A stretch of 64,000 bases of DNA from Janthinobacterium sp. SUN073 (GTDB taxonomy: Bacteria; Pseudomonadota; Gammaproteobacteria; Burkholderiales; Burkholderiaceae_D). This document shows, piece by piece, positions 37,335-46,337 of this stretch. The notes below the pieces were generated by a model. That model searched no databases, was not told the origin of the DNA, and saw nothing but the letters and a program-made list of their open reading frames with translations. Location of the stretch: assembly GCF_030397665.1 (NCBI RefSeq), contig NZ_JAPUBT010000001.1, positions 186,001-250,000 of the forward strand. The letters run 5' to 3'. Made by a program: the position numbers and the translations under genes. Numbering within the stretch: the stretch's first letter is position 1; every line of letters starts with the position of its first letter.

Positions 37335-38114
37335 TCAAGCACGCAATAGTTGCATCGGGCCAAACAAGGCCTGCATGTCACGATTGCCGATAAAGGACAG
37401 ATTATACGGATGTTCCGCCGTCACCTGCGGCAACGATGCCGCCACCGGCAGGCGTTTGATGAGCTCGGCTATCTTGCCCCACAACACCAGTTGCGGCAAG
37501 GCCGCCCCGCCCTGCTGCGCCAGCGCTTCCAGCACCACCTGCAGGAAAGGCAACCAGCCGCGCGCATCCTGCACGGGCGGCACGTGGGAACGGAACACCA
37601 GCGCCGCGTTGAGCAGCAAGAAGCCCTGCTCCGTCATCTTGCGCTGCAAGTCGGGCAGGGTCTGGATCACGCCGCTGCCGGCTTTCTGTGCGGCGGCGGC
37701 CACGGGCGCCATGGCGGCGCCGGACGTGTCGCCGCCCTGCAACTGGCCATCGGCCACCAGCAGCATCTTCATGAAGTTGCGCAGAGAGGTGGCGCGGTTG
37801 ACGGGTTTCGACAGCCCCGTGGCCGACCACAGACTGCCGACGGCGCCATCCATGAAGCACACGCCCGTGGCGCTATCGGCGCGCGGATACGGCCCCTCGC
37901 CCACCAGTACGTAGCGCACCTGCGCCAGCGGCAGGGCAAAGGCGGCGAACAGCCGGCCCTGCGTGGGCAGGTAATCATCGACGGCCAGCGCCGGCAGGTA
38001 GGCGGGATCGGCCACCATCACGGCCTGCAAGCCGCGCAGCAGGATGGGACGCCAGGAAGCGTGCGCCAGGGACAGGGCATCGGTGATGCTGGCAGGAACG
38101 GTGATTGCGGTCAT
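37335..38114 (-). CDS. Uracil-DNA-glycosylase-like protein with degenerate active site
   Basis: This 259-residue protein keeps the order of family I uracil-DNA glycosylase motifs. The water-activating loop is GEGPYPR (residues 72-78) where UNG has GQDPYHG; thus the catalytic Asp is Gly74 and the His is Pro77. Further segments are SLRNFMKMLL (110-119), GFLLLNAALVF (164-174), LVLWGKIAELIKRLP (209-223) and the DNA loop HPYNLS (235-240) where UNG has HPSPLS, with His235 kept. Loss of the Asp suggests an inactive or altered enzyme. It leads the NADAR gene. Confidence 0.75.
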   Translation of the reverse strand: MTAITVPASITDALSLAHASWRPILLRGLQAVMVADPAYLPALAVDDYLPTQGRLFAAFALPLAQVRYVLVGEGPYPRADSATGVCFMDGAVGSLWSATGLSKPVNRATSLRNFMKMLLVADGQLQGGDTSGAAMAPVAAAAQKAGSGVIQTLPDLQRKMTEQGFLLLNAALVFRSHVPPVQDARGWLPFLQVVLEALAQQGGAALPQLVLWGKIAELIKRLPVAASLPQVTAEHPYNLSFIGNRDMQALFGPMQLLRA

Positions 38115-38191
38115 GAGGCGTGAAGTATTTGGGCAAACGCAAATTGTAGCCTACCGGCAAGCTGGCATTGACTGCCCCAAATCAAGCACGC

Positions 38192-38230
38192 ATAAAAAAT
38201 CCCCGGTCTGTTGCCAGGCCGGGGATTCTT
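38192..38230 (-). terminator. Rho-independent terminator of the maiA operon
   Basis: On the minus strand AATCCCCGG (38227-38219) pairs with CCGGGGATT (38206-38198) around a 12-base loop, followed by a T-rich run (complement of 38193-38199). It starts about 20 bases past the maiA stop. Confidence 0.85.
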
Positions 38231-38249
38231 GTATTGCGCCGCATCAAGG

Positions 38250-38906
38250 CTATTCGGCGTCAGGCTGCCGCGACGGATGGGCGGCGGCAAAGGCCGGCAA
38301 GCCGGCGCAATGCGCGTGGATGCGCGCCACGCGCGGGTATGGCGCCAGGTCGATGGCAAAGCGCTGCGCATTGAACACTTGCGGCACCAGGCAGCAATCG
38401 GCCATCGTCGGGCTGTCGCCATGGCAGAACAGGCCAGCTCCGGCCGGGTCGCCCTGCGCCAGCAGCGCCTCCACGGCCGCCAGTCCCTCGGCCATCCAGT
38501 GGCGGTACCACTCCTGTTTGGCTTCGTCCGACAGGCCCAGGGTATTTTTCAGGTATTTCAGGACGCGCAGATTCGTCAGCGGATGCGCGTCGCAGGCGAT
38601 CGCCAGCGCCAGCGCGCGCACGCGGGCGCGTCCCAGCGCATCGCCCGGCAGCAGCGGCACGGCTGGCCGCGTTTCGTCCAGGTATTCGAGCATCGCCAGC
38701 GACTGCGTCAGGATGGCGCCATCGTCATCGAGCGCCGGCACCAGCGCCGAGGGATTCACGGCACGGTAGGCCGGCAGCAACTGCTGGCCGCCATCCTGCA
38801 GCAGATGCACGGGGATGCTGTCGTAGGCGATGCCCTTCAAATTGAGGGCAATGCGCACGCGGTAGGCGGCCGAACTGCGGAAATAGGTGTACAACTTCAT
38901 GCTCAT
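38250..38906 (-). CDS. maiA: Maleylacetoacetate isomerase (zeta-class GST)
   Basis: This 218-residue glutathione-dependent enzyme turns maleylacetoacetate (or maleylpyruvate) into the fumaryl isomer in aromatic ring-cleavage pathways. The N-terminal thioredoxin domain has SSAAYRVRIALNLKGI, the zeta-class variant of SSCSWRVRIAL, and NPSALVPAL with QSLAMLEYLDE. The C-terminal helical domain starts near 90. AGGA supports the ATG at 38906. It is 14 bases downstream of the FAH-family gene. Confidence 0.9.
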   Translation of the reverse strand: MSMKLYTYFRSSAAYRVRIALNLKGIAYDSIPVHLLQDGGQQLLPAYRAVNPSALVPALDDDGAILTQSLAMLEYLDETRPAVPLLPGDALGRARVRALALAIACDAHPLTNLRVLKYLKNTLGLSDEAKQEWYRHWMAEGLAAVEALLAQGDPAGAGLFCHGDSPTMADCCLVPQVFNAQRFAIDLAPYPRVARIHAHCAGLPAFAAAHPSRQPDAE

Positions 38907-38920
38907 GGCGGGGCGTCCTT

Positions 38921-39943
38921 TCAGGCGCGGCCGGCGTACAGCGCGACCGTCTGCTCGATGCTGCCGAAGATGCTGGCGCCGGCCGCGTCGCGCATCTCGA
39001 TGCGCACCGTGTCGCCGAACTTCAGGTACGCCGTTTTCGGTGCACCGTGTTCGATGGTTTCATACATGCGCACTTCGGCCAGGCAGCAATAGCCCACACC
39101 GCCGTTCTCGATGCTGGAACCGAACAGATTGCCCTGCTTGTTCGACACGGTGCCCGAGCCGACGATGCTGCCGGCGCCCAGTTCGCGCGTCTTCGCCGCA
39201 TGCGCCACCAGCTGCGCAAAATTGAAGGTCATGTCTTCGCCCGCATTCGGCTTGCCGAACGGCTTGTCGTTCAAGTCCACCAGCAGCGGCAAATGCAGCT
39301 TGCTATCCGCCCAATCGGCTCCCAGTTCATCGGGCGTGACGGCGACGGGCGAAAACGCGCTGGCCGCCTTCGACTGGAAGAAACCGAAACCCTTGGCCAG
39401 TTCGCCCGGGATCAGGTTGCGCAGCGAGACATCGTTGACCAGCATCACCAGGCGAATCGCTTTCGCCGCATCGTCCACGCTGGCGCCCATGGCGACGTCA
39501 CCCGTGACGACAGCCACTTCCGCTTCCAGGTCGATGCCCCACTCTTCCGACAGGGCGAAGATGGGGTCGCGCGGGCCGATAAAACTGTCCGAGCCGCCCT
39601 GGTACATCAGCGGGTCCGTGTAGAACGAGGCCGGCACTTCCGCGTTGCGCGCCTTGCGCACCAGTTCCACATGGTTGATGTAGGCGGAACCGTCGGCCCA
39701 CTGGTAGGCGCGCGGCAGCGGCGAGTGGCACAGATTGGCATCAAACGGCTGCGCGTCCGGCGCCTGGCCCGCGTTCAAGTCGGCGTAGGCCTGTTCCAGC
39801 TTGGGCGCGACGGCGTCCCAGTTGTCGAGCGCCGCCTGCAAGGTGGGGGCGATGGCGGCCACGCGCTGGTACTGGCGCAGGTCACGGCTGACGAGGATCA
39901 GGGCGCCGTCGCGGCTGCCGTTTTTCAGGGTTGCGAGTTTCAT
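38921..39943 (-). CDS. Fumarylacetoacetate hydrolase family protein
   Basis: This 340-residue protein has the FAH catalytic domain in its C-terminal two-thirds (about 90-335). Metal ligands appear in GIDLEAEVAVVTGDV (two Glu) and LVNDVSLRNL (Asp), and the loop SIVGSGTVSNKQGN matches the family's 'GTISG' region. It should cleave fumarylacetoacetate or a related diketo acid. Start 39943 has AAGGAA. The adjacent maiA suggests the pair completes breakdown of a homogentisate- or gentisate-type ring-cleavage product, though no ring-cleaving dioxygenase of those families is next to it. Confidence 0.9.
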   Translation of the reverse strand: MKLATLKNGSRDGALILVSRDLRQYQRVAAIAPTLQAALDNWDAVAPKLEQAYADLNAGQAPDAQPFDANLCHSPLPRAYQWADGSAYINHVELVRKARNAEVPASFYTDPLMYQGGSDSFIGPRDPIFALSEEWGIDLEAEVAVVTGDVAMGASVDDAAKAIRLVMLVNDVSLRNLIPGELAKGFGFFQSKAASAFSPVAVTPDELGADWADSKLHLPLLVDLNDKPFGKPNAGEDMTFNFAQLVAHAAKTRELGAGSIVGSGTVSNKQGNLFGSSIENGGVGYCCLAEVRMYETIEHGAPKTAYLKFGDTVRIEMRDAAGASIFGSIEQTVALYAGRA

Positions 39944-39991
39944 GGTGTTCCTTGTTCGGTGTGTGTTTCAGAGAGTATCGATCCGGGGCGC

Positions 39992-40525
39992 TCAGGCGTC
40001 AGCCGGCGCATGCATCCAGGCGGCGTGCTTCGGCGCGCGGCGCGTCTGCGACCATTCTTCCAGCATTTCCCATTTGACGGCGTCCAGTTTGGCCATCATT
40101 TCGGGCGTGCCCACGTTGGCCGCCAGTTCCAGGCGGTGACCGTTCGGGTCGAAAAAATAAATCGACTGGAAGATGGCGTGGTTGACGGGGCCCAGCACCT
40201 CGATGCCGGCGGCCACCAGGCGCTCCTTGGCGGCCAGCAGTTCTTCCATGCTGCCCACTTCCAGCGCCAGGTGCTGCACCCAGGCCGGGGTATTGCGGTC
40301 GCGGTCCATCGGCGGCTGCGTCGGCAGCTCGAAGAAAGCCAGTACATTGCCATGGCCCGCGTCGAGGAAGACGTGCATGTACGGGTCCGGCGCCTTGGTC
40401 GACGGCACCAGGTCTTCGGCGATGGCGAGGACGAAATTCATGTTCAAATGCTTGACGTACCACTCGACGGTTTTCTTCGCGTCGATGCAGCGGTAGGCGA
40501 CGTGGTGGATTTGCTTGATCTTCAT
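39992..40525 (-). CDS. VOC-superfamily protein (glyoxalase/dioxygenase fold)
   Basis: This 177-residue protein has the paired beta-alpha-beta-beta-beta modules of the vicinal-oxygen-chelate superfamily: IHHVAYRCIDAKKTVEWYVKHL at the front and QHLALEVGSMEELLAAKERL, then FFDPNGHRLELAANVG. Candidate metal ligands are a His in the first strand, a His in VQHLALEV and the Glu in HRLELAAN. The last 40 residues are an extra helical tail. It leads the VOC-FAH-maiA operon and may provide a dioxygenase or isomerase step; the reaction is not known. GGAG precedes the ATG at 40525. Confidence 0.85.
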   Translation of the reverse strand: MKIKQIHHVAYRCIDAKKTVEWYVKHLNMNFVLAIAEDLVPSTKAPDPYMHVFLDAGHGNVLAFFELPTQPPMDRDRNTPAWVQHLALEVGSMEELLAAKERLVAAGIEVLGPVNHAIFQSIYFFDPNGHRLELAANVGTPEMMAKLDAVKWEMLEEWSQTRRAPKHAAWMHAPADA

Positions 40526-40651
40526 GGTGTTTGTCTCCAATGGATGCGCCCGGGGCGCGATGGCTGGCCTGTTTTTCAGCTTTTCACCATTAGAATCGAG
40601 TTACAGCTATCATACAAACAATTTTTAACCATTGATTTATCGGATTATCTT

Positions 40652-41620
40652 ATGAGTCCCAGCCTGCGGCAAATGCGCGCCTTCGTGGCGCTGGCCAAGA
40701 CCGGCAGTTTTACCCTGGCCGCCGAATACCTGCACGTGACGCAATCGGCCTTGAGCGGCTTGATCAAGGAACTGGAAAGCGTGCTGGGCGTGCGCGTGGT
40801 TGAGCGCAGCACGCGCAAGACGCAGCTGTCGGAAATCGGCCGTGAACTGTATCCGCTGTTTGAAAAGATGATCGAGGACCTCGATGGCGCCATGGCCGGC
40901 ATCGCCCAGCGCAAGGCCCTGAAAACGGGCATGGTGCGCATCGCCGCGCCGCAGATGATGGCGTGCACCCTGCTGCCGGAAGTGATCGCCGCCTACCGCC
41001 AGGCGCACCCGGAGGTGCAGCTGCGCCTGGTCGATTGCCCCGTGGAAAATGTGTCGGCGCGCGTCTTCAGCGGCGAAGTCGATTTCGGCATCGGCCCCGA
41101 ACGTGACCCGACGGCGGAAATCGCCGCGCAAGTGCTGTTCGAGATGCCCTTCGTGCTGGTCTTCCCCGAGCAGCACCCGCTGCAGCAGAAAGAGCGCGTC
41201 ACCTGGGCCGACGTGGGCGATTACCCCTTCATCTCGCTGCAGGGCCAGTTCACGGAACGCCTGCTGCGCGACATGCACGGCGCGTTTCGCGAGCTGTCGC
41301 TCAATCCCTACAACGAAGTGACCTTCATGACGACGGCGCTGGCCATGGTCAGCGCCAACCTGGGCATCACGGTCTGCCTGCCGTACGCGGAACCGATGGT
41401 CAAACTATACAAATTGCACATGCGCGCCCTGCACGAGCCGGAACTGACGCGGCGCTTTTTCGTCTACACCAAGACGGGGCGTTCGCTGTCGCCGGCCGCC
41501 GAGAGCTTCATGGCCTTCCTGTTCCGCTTTGTCGAGACGCACGAGTGGAACGTGGGAGCGGGCGGCCCCGCCGCCCGCGACGCACCGCCGGCCGGCGGCC
41601 CCGCTGGCGCCGCTTTATAA
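40652..41620 (+). CDS. LysR-family transcriptional regulator
   Basis: This 322-residue regulator has an N-terminal winged helix-turn-helix (about 3-62: LRQMRAFVALAKTGSFTLAAEYLHVTQSALSGLIKELESVLG) and a periplasmic-binding-like effector domain (about 92-295). The Ala/Gly/Pro-rich tail of 25 residues is not part of the fold. The gene is divergent from the VOC-FAH-maiA operon across 126 bases, the normal arrangement for a regulator of that operon. The start at 40652 lacks a clear ribosome site, and the frame stays open far upstream, so the start is chosen from the family alignment. Confidence 0.92.
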   Translation: MSPSLRQMRAFVALAKTGSFTLAAEYLHVTQSALSGLIKELESVLGVRVVERSTRKTQLSEIGRELYPLFEKMIEDLDGAMAGIAQRKALKTGMVRIAAPQMMACTLLPEVIAAYRQAHPEVQLRLVDCPVENVSARVFSGEVDFGIGPERDPTAEIAAQVLFEMPFVLVFPEQHPLQQKERVTWADVGDYPFISLQGQFTERLLRDMHGAFRELSLNPYNEVTFMTTALAMVSANLGITVCLPYAEPMVKLYKLHMRALHEPELTRRFFVYTKTGRSLSPAAESFMAFLFRFVETHEWNVGAGGPAARDAPPAGGPAGAAL

Positions 41621-41648
41621 TAGGGTACCGCCCCTTGCCGCTAACGCC

Positions 41649-42308
41649 ATGACCCAGCCTGACCAGCACGACCTGTCGCCCATCGACGCCGCCACCATCG
41701 CCATCAACCAGCGCATGAACAAATTCGACGGTCACGACCAGGTCTGGCTGTTCGGCTATGGCTCGCTGATCTACAAGGCGGACTTTCCCTATATCGAACG
41801 GCGCCCCGCCAGCATCGCCGGCTGGACGCGGCGCTTCTGGCAAGGCTCGCACGATCATCGGGGCACGCCGATGGCGCCGGGCCGGGTCGCCACCATCGTG
41901 CCACAGGCGGGCGCCGTGTGCGACGGCATGGCTTACCTGATCACGCCCGAAGTCTTCGCCCACCTCGACCACCGCGAAAAGAACGGCTATTTGCGCCTGG
42001 CCACCGACATCACCTTCGACGATGGCAGCAAGGTCGAAGGCCTGGTGTACATCGCCAACGAGGAAAACGCTGCCTTCCTCGGCGCCGCCCCGGAACTCGA
42101 CATCGCGCGCCAAATCGCCCGTTCAAACGGACCCAGCGGCCCGAACAGCGAATACCTGCTGCACCTGGCCAACGCCCTGCGTGAGCTGGGCAAGAGCGAT
42201 CCACATGTCTTTGCCATCGAGCAACATCTGGCGCAGCTCCAGACAGCTGCCCAGGACAGCGCCGCAGCATACCCCGGCGGCATCAGCGCTGACGCCGGTT
42301 TAACTTAA
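41649..42308 (+). CDS. Gamma-glutamylcyclotransferase, ChaC type
   Basis: This 219-residue enzyme of the ChaC family breaks glutathione to 5-oxoproline and Cys-Gly. The family signature WLFGYGSLIYKADFPY is at about 34-49, GWTRRFWQGSHDHRGTP follows, and the acid residue in DHREKNGYLR corresponds to the catalytic Glu. It begins 28 bases after the LysR stop, and a perfect TATAAT overlaps that stop (41616-41621), though no matching -35 was seen. It converges with the radical-SAM gene with a 4-base overlap. Confidence 0.9.
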   Translation: MTQPDQHDLSPIDAATIAINQRMNKFDGHDQVWLFGYGSLIYKADFPYIERRPASIAGWTRRFWQGSHDHRGTPMAPGRVATIVPQAGAVCDGMAYLITPEVFAHLDHREKNGYLRLATDITFDDGSKVEGLVYIANEENAAFLGAAPELDIARQIARSNGPSGPNSEYLLHLANALRELGKSDPHVFAIEQHLAQLQTAAQDSAAAYPGGISADAGLT

Positions 42309-43492
42309 AACAAATCCAGCTGCCCCGCATTACCCCCTTTTTCCCTGGCTCCCAACGGCGGCACCACCAGCGGGCGGCGGAACTGCGTGCAATCGAGCTG
42401 CTTGAAGCGGCCGCCCTTGCCGTGCAGCCCCAGCCGATGCACGGCCTTTTCAAAGCGCTGGCGGATGAGGTCCGCCCACACGCCCTCGCCCCGCATGCGC
42501 GTGCCGAACGCGCTATCGTAATCCTTGCCGCCGCGCATTTCGCGCACGCGGTTCATCACGCGCTGGGCCCGCTCCGGGAAGTGCGCTTCCAGCCATTGCT
42601 GGAACAAGGGGCTCACTTCCCACGGCAGGCGCAGCACCACGTAATGGGCGTGGATGGCGCCCGCGTCGCGCACGGCTTCGAGCAACTGCTCGATTTCCGG
42701 CTCCGTCACGAAAGGAATGATGGGCGCGATGCTCACGCCCACGGGGATACCCGCCTCCGTCAAGGTGCGGATGGTACGCAGGCGCCGCGCCGGGGCCGCC
42801 GCGCGCGGCTCCAGGGTGCGCGCGATGGCGGGGTCGAGCGTGGTGACAGTGACGGCCACGGCGGCCAGGCGCCTGGCCGCCATGGGCGCGAGAATGTCGA
42901 TGTCGCGTTCGATCAGTGACGATTTCGTGATCAACGCAACGGGATGATCGCACTCGTGCAACACTTCCAGCACGCGCCGCGTCAGCTGCCGTTCGCGTTC
43001 GCACGGCTGATACGCATCGGTATTGACCCCCAGGGCGATCGGTTCGGGCACATACGACGGCTTGGCCAGTTCGCGCCGCAACAGGTCGGGGGCATTCACC
43101 TTGGCGTAGATGCGGCTTTCGAAATCCAGGCCCGGCGACAGGCCCAGATAGCTGTGCGTGGGACGGGCAAAGCAATATATGCAGCCGTGTTCGCAGCCCC
43201 GGTACGGGTTCAGCGACACATTGAAGGGCAAATCGGGCGAAGCATTGCGCGTGAGGATGGTGCGCGCCTGCTCATCGCTGACCTGCGTCTTCCAGCCCGG
43301 CGCCGCCTCCCCCTCCGCCCCATCCAGGCCGCCCACGCTCCAGCCGTCATCGAAACCGGCGCGCGCATGCGCCTCGTAGCGCCCTTGCAGGTTCGACACG
43401 GCACCGCGCCCCTTGAGGGCTTTCAGCGATTGCGGCGGCAACATGGCTTGCCCGGCGAAGCTGTCATCGTGCTCTGGAATGATTGCTTTCAT
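42305..43492 (-). CDS. PA0069-family radical SAM protein, SOS-controlled
   Basis: This 395-residue protein is a radical-SAM enzyme with the cluster motif CEHGCIYC and the SplB-like (spore photoproduct lyase-related) barrel: NPYRGCEHGC, ALITKSSLIERDI, VTTLDPAIARTLEPRA and VSIAPIIPFVTEPE. PA0069-type proteins are not well characterised. The start at 43492 has a GGGG site; the ATG four codons upstream would lie three bases from the LexA box at 43508-43523. The operator position implies control by DNA damage. Confidence 0.9.
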   Translation of the reverse strand: MKAIIPEHDDSFAGQAMLPPQSLKALKGRGAVSNLQGRYEAHARAGFDDGWSVGGLDGAEGEAAPGWKTQVSDEQARTILTRNASPDLPFNVSLNPYRGCEHGCIYCFARPTHSYLGLSPGLDFESRIYAKVNAPDLLRRELAKPSYVPEPIALGVNTDAYQPCERERQLTRRVLEVLHECDHPVALITKSSLIERDIDILAPMAARRLAAVAVTVTTLDPAIARTLEPRAAAPARRLRTIRTLTEAGIPVGVSIAPIIPFVTEPEIEQLLEAVRDAGAIHAHYVVLRLPWEVSPLFQQWLEAHFPERAQRVMNRVREMRGGKDYDSAFGTRMRGEGVWADLIRQRFEKAVHRLGLHGKGGRFKQLDCTQFRRPLVVPPLGAREKGGNAGQLDLF

Positions 43493-43507
43493 GAACGGCC
43501 CCATTAA

Positions 43508-43523
43508 CTGTATATACGTACAG
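43508..43523 (-). promoter_or_regulatory. LexA (SOS) box
   Basis: CTGTATATACGTACAG has the CTGT-N8-ACAG form, with further matches outside (AA before, TATA after), so it is close to the Escherichia coli-type consensus TACTGTATATATATACAGTA. It lies 15 bases before the ATG of the radical-SAM gene, where LexA would block transcription. It is also 264 bases from the DTW gene start and transcribed away from it. Confidence 0.85.
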
Positions 43524-43572
43524 TATACTATGCCGCTGTGCGGGCAAGATCAAGGGCTGGCGTGCTGCCGTT

Positions 43573-44244
43573 TCACGCTTTTTCACCATGCGGCATGACA
43601 TAACTCAACTGCTGTGCGACAAAGCCATCAAATGCCGTGATCAGGGGAACGAAGCGGGACGCGTCCTGCTCCAACTGCATCAGGGCATAGCAGGTCGCTT
43701 CCAGGGTCGATAGCTGGTCTGGCGCGTGCGCCTTGCGGATCAGGTAATGGGAAGCGGGCGTGTCGCGCAGGGGCAGGCGCGGCAGCTGTTGCAACTGGGG
43801 ATTCAGGTACAGCATCTTGCGGCTCTTGCGCCAGGTGGCGTCCAGCACCACCAGCCGCAATCGGGCCGGATCGAGCAGGATGGCGGGGTCGAGCGCTGGC
43901 GGCGGCGCGATGCCCAGCGAACGGTCGCCTGGCGTCTCCGGGTACAACAGCACGTTGTGCTTGTCGGCCAGCACTGCGGCGAGCGTATCGGGGGCAAACT
44001 GCTCGCCCGTCAGCATGCGGCTGTTGGGCAGGCTCAGGTGCAACAAGCGGGCACTGCCCTTGGCGTTGTGGACTTCCAGCGGATGCTGCAGGATCAGCAC
44101 GTCCACTGCGTGGGCAACGGGGGCGATCCAGCGGCATATGCAGCTGCTTTCGGCGCGCAGACAGCTTGGACAGCGCGCGCGTTTGGCGGTTTCAGCCAGG
44201 GAGGACGTTGCGAAGGTAGAACTGGAGGTACGGCGGGTGGTCAT
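43573..44244 (-). CDS. DTW-domain protein, tRNA aminocarboxypropyltransferase-like
   Basis: This 223-residue protein has a zinc knuckle (CPSCLRAESSCIC at about 25-37) and the DTW motif as LDATWRKSRKML, with SHYLIRKAH and STLEATCYAL downstream. Relatives (TapT/YfiP) modify uridine 47 of tRNA to acp3U with the aminocarboxypropyl group of SAM. It is on the minus strand just downstream of the second chemoreceptor's partner region, and is separated from the LexA box and the radical-SAM gene by about 65 bases. Confidence 0.88.
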   Translation of the reverse strand: MTTRRTSSSTFATSSLAETAKRARCPSCLRAESSCICRWIAPVAHAVDVLILQHPLEVHNAKGSARLLHLSLPNSRMLTGEQFAPDTLAAVLADKHNVLLYPETPGDRSLGIAPPPALDPAILLDPARLRLVVLDATWRKSRKMLYLNPQLQQLPRLPLRDTPASHYLIRKAHAPDQLSTLEATCYALMQLEQDASRFVPLITAFDGFVAQQLSYVMPHGEKA

Positions 44245-44256
44245 GGCGGAGCGCGT

Positions 44257-44279
44257 TCGCGGCTGTCTTCAAGCCGCGA
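44257..44279 (-). other. Stem-loop between chemoreceptor 2 and the DTW gene
   Basis: TCGCGGCT (44257-44264) and AGCCGCGA (44272-44279) are perfect 8-bp arms with a 7-base loop, 36 bases beyond the chemoreceptor stop on the minus strand. No T-run follows, so any termination would be weak. Confidence 0.4.
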
Positions 44280-44315
44280 TTGTAGCGCCCGCGCCATGCC
44301 ACGGGGAATCTGCGC

Positions 44316-46073
44316 TTAAAACTCTTCCCATTCGTCGGCGCCGGAGGCCACCGGCGCCTTCGGCGCGCGTGCGCGCACAGCTTCCGCCGGCGCCGCCACG
44401 CCCGCCGCGGGTGCAGTCATGGCTGGTGCCGGCGCACGCCGCACGGCGGGCCGCATGGCAGCTTGCATGACAGTTTTGACCGGCGCAGGCGCTTTCACAG
44501 ACGGGGCCCCACTGGCGGAAACAGAGTGCTGCGTGGCATCGAGCTTGAACACGCCCACCACGTCGGCCAGCCTGGCTGCCTGTTCCTGCATGGATTCAGC
44601 CGCCGCAGCGGCTTCTTCCACGAGGGCCGCGTTTTGCTGCGTCACCTGGTCCATCTGACCAATGGCCTGGTTGACTTGTTCGATGCCTGCGCGCTGCTCA
44701 TCGCTGGCATCGGTGATCTGGTTCATGATCTGCGTCACGTGGCTGATGCTTTGCACGATTTCGTCCATGGTGCGACCCGCCTTGTCCACCAGTTGCGAAC
44801 CGGCCTCGACCTTTTGCACGGAATCGTCGATCAAGCCTTTGATTTCCTTGGCCGCCGCGCTGGAGCGCTGCGCCAGGTTGCGCACCTCGGAAGCCACCAC
44901 GGCAAAACCGCGGCCCTGCTCGCCAGCCCTGGCCGCTTCCACGGCCGCGTTCAGGGCCAGGATATTCGTCTGGAAGGCGATGGCATCGATTACGCTGATG
45001 ATGTCGACAATCTTGCGCGAGGAATCGTTGATCGAACCCATGGTGCTGACCACTTCCGACACCACCACGCCGCCCTTGCTGGCGATCTGCGAGGCGTCGA
45101 TGGCCAGTTGATTCGCGCTGCGCGCATTGTCGGCATTGCGTTTCACGGTCGAGGTCAGCTCTTCCATCGAAGACGCCGTCTCTTCCAGCGAGCTGGCCTG
45201 CTCTTCCGTGCGCGATGACAAGTCCAGGTTGCCGGCGGCAATTTCGCTCGACGCCGTGCTGATCGATTCGGTGCCCACGCGCACCTGGCCGACGATACTG
45301 ACCAGTTTATCGTTCATGTTTTTCAGCGCATGCATCAGCTGCCCCGTTTCATCGCGGCTGTCCACCACGATATGGCTGGTCAGGTCGCCGGCGGAAACGG
45401 CTTCCGCCACCTCGACGGCGCGCGTGATGGGACGCGTGATCGAGCGCGTGATCCAGTAGGCGCAGGCGATGCCCAGCAAGATGGCGACCGCGCCCAGCGA
45501 GATCAGCAGCAAACGGCCGTTTTCATAGCGCGAACGGATGTGCGCGGCCGCTTCATCGAGCAATCTGGCTTCCAGCACTTCCAGCTTCTTCAGCGCTGCC
45601 AGGTAAATGTCGCGCTTGGCGGCCATGTCGCCTTCGTACAGGCGCTTGCCCAGTTCCAGGTCGCCCGCATTCTTGGCCTTGAAGACATTCTTGCGCACTT
45701 CCGTGTACGCCTTGCGCGTGCTCAGCACTTCCTGGTACAACGCCTGCTCTTCAGCGTTCAGCTCGCTCTTGCCGATAGCGTTCTGGATTTCCGTGGCGCG
45801 GGCGGACGAGACCGCCATTTCCTGTTCAAACTGCTTCTGGTGTTCGGGATCGCCCACTTTCCAGGCGGCCGCCGTGCGCGCCGCATTCACCTCGATGACC
45901 TTGGTCCATTCACCGATCAGGCGCTCATTACGCACCTTGACATTGACCAGTGCATCGGTTTCCTTGCTGGCGCTTTGCATCTGCACGATGCCCACCACGG
46001 TCAGGCTCGTCAACAGCAGCAGGACGGCGGCAAAAGCGCCACCGAGGCGTACGCCGATTTTGAGGTTTTTCAT
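44316..46073 (-). CDS. Methyl-accepting chemotaxis protein with four-helix-bundle sensor
   Basis: This 585-residue chemoreceptor starts at 46073 ([14 protein letters not shown]). TM1 is at about 10-32, the periplasmic 4HB_MCP domain at about 33-190 is all helical, TM2 is at about 192-212, then HAMP, and the long signalling hairpin with the same EVRNLAQRS block as the other receptor in the window. It also ends EWEEF, a CheR/CheB tether-like pentapeptide. The ligand is unknown. The terminal part is preceded by an Ala/Pro-rich spacer. Confidence 0.93.
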   Translation of the reverse strand: MKNLKIGVRLGGAFAAVLLLLTSLTVVGIVQMQSASKETDALVNVKVRNERLIGEWTKVIEVNAARTAAAWKVGDPEHQKQFEQEMAVSSARATEIQNAIGKSELNAEEQALYQEVLSTRKAYTEVRKNVFKAKNAGDLELGKRLYEGDMAAKRDIYLAALKKLEVLEARLLDEAAAHIRSRYENGRLLLISLGAVAILLGIACAYWITRSITRPITRAVEVAEAVSAGDLTSHIVVDSRDETGQLMHALKNMNDKLVSIVGQVRVGTESISTASSEIAAGNLDLSSRTEEQASSLEETASSMEELTSTVKRNADNARSANQLAIDASQIASKGGVVVSEVVSTMGSINDSSRKIVDIISVIDAIAFQTNILALNAAVEAARAGEQGRGFAVVASEVRNLAQRSSAAAKEIKGLIDDSVQKVEAGSQLVDKAGRTMDEIVQSISHVTQIMNQITDASDEQRAGIEQVNQAIGQMDQVTQQNAALVEEAAAAAESMQEQAARLADVVGVFKLDATQHSVSASGAPSVKAPAPVKTVMQAAMRPAVRRAPAPAMTAPAAGVAAPAEAVRARAPKAPVASGADEWEEF

Positions 46074-46337
46074 TGCGTGATTCCTATCTGAAAAAAACAA
46101 TGCACAGACGCCACGAAACCGACTTGCTGCTACGTACCAATATAGCAGGCATCCGCCGTGCGGCAATCACGAGCGGCGACGCAACGCTACCCAGGTCGCC
46201 AGAATGGCGGCGCGCCGCAGCGCACCACTTTGGAGCAGATTGTGAGTGAATCAGGATGGTATTGCAAGAAATAACATGCAGAAAAGCAACAATTGCAAGG
46301 CGCTATGCCGCCACGAACGGGCTGCAGGCAAGCATGG

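Noticed and set aside
39047..40651. An 857-codon reading of the LysR gene with a long N-terminal extension
   Set aside because: The extension is antisense to the FAH and VOC genes and lacks family features; the LysR domain starts exactly at the ATG at 40652.
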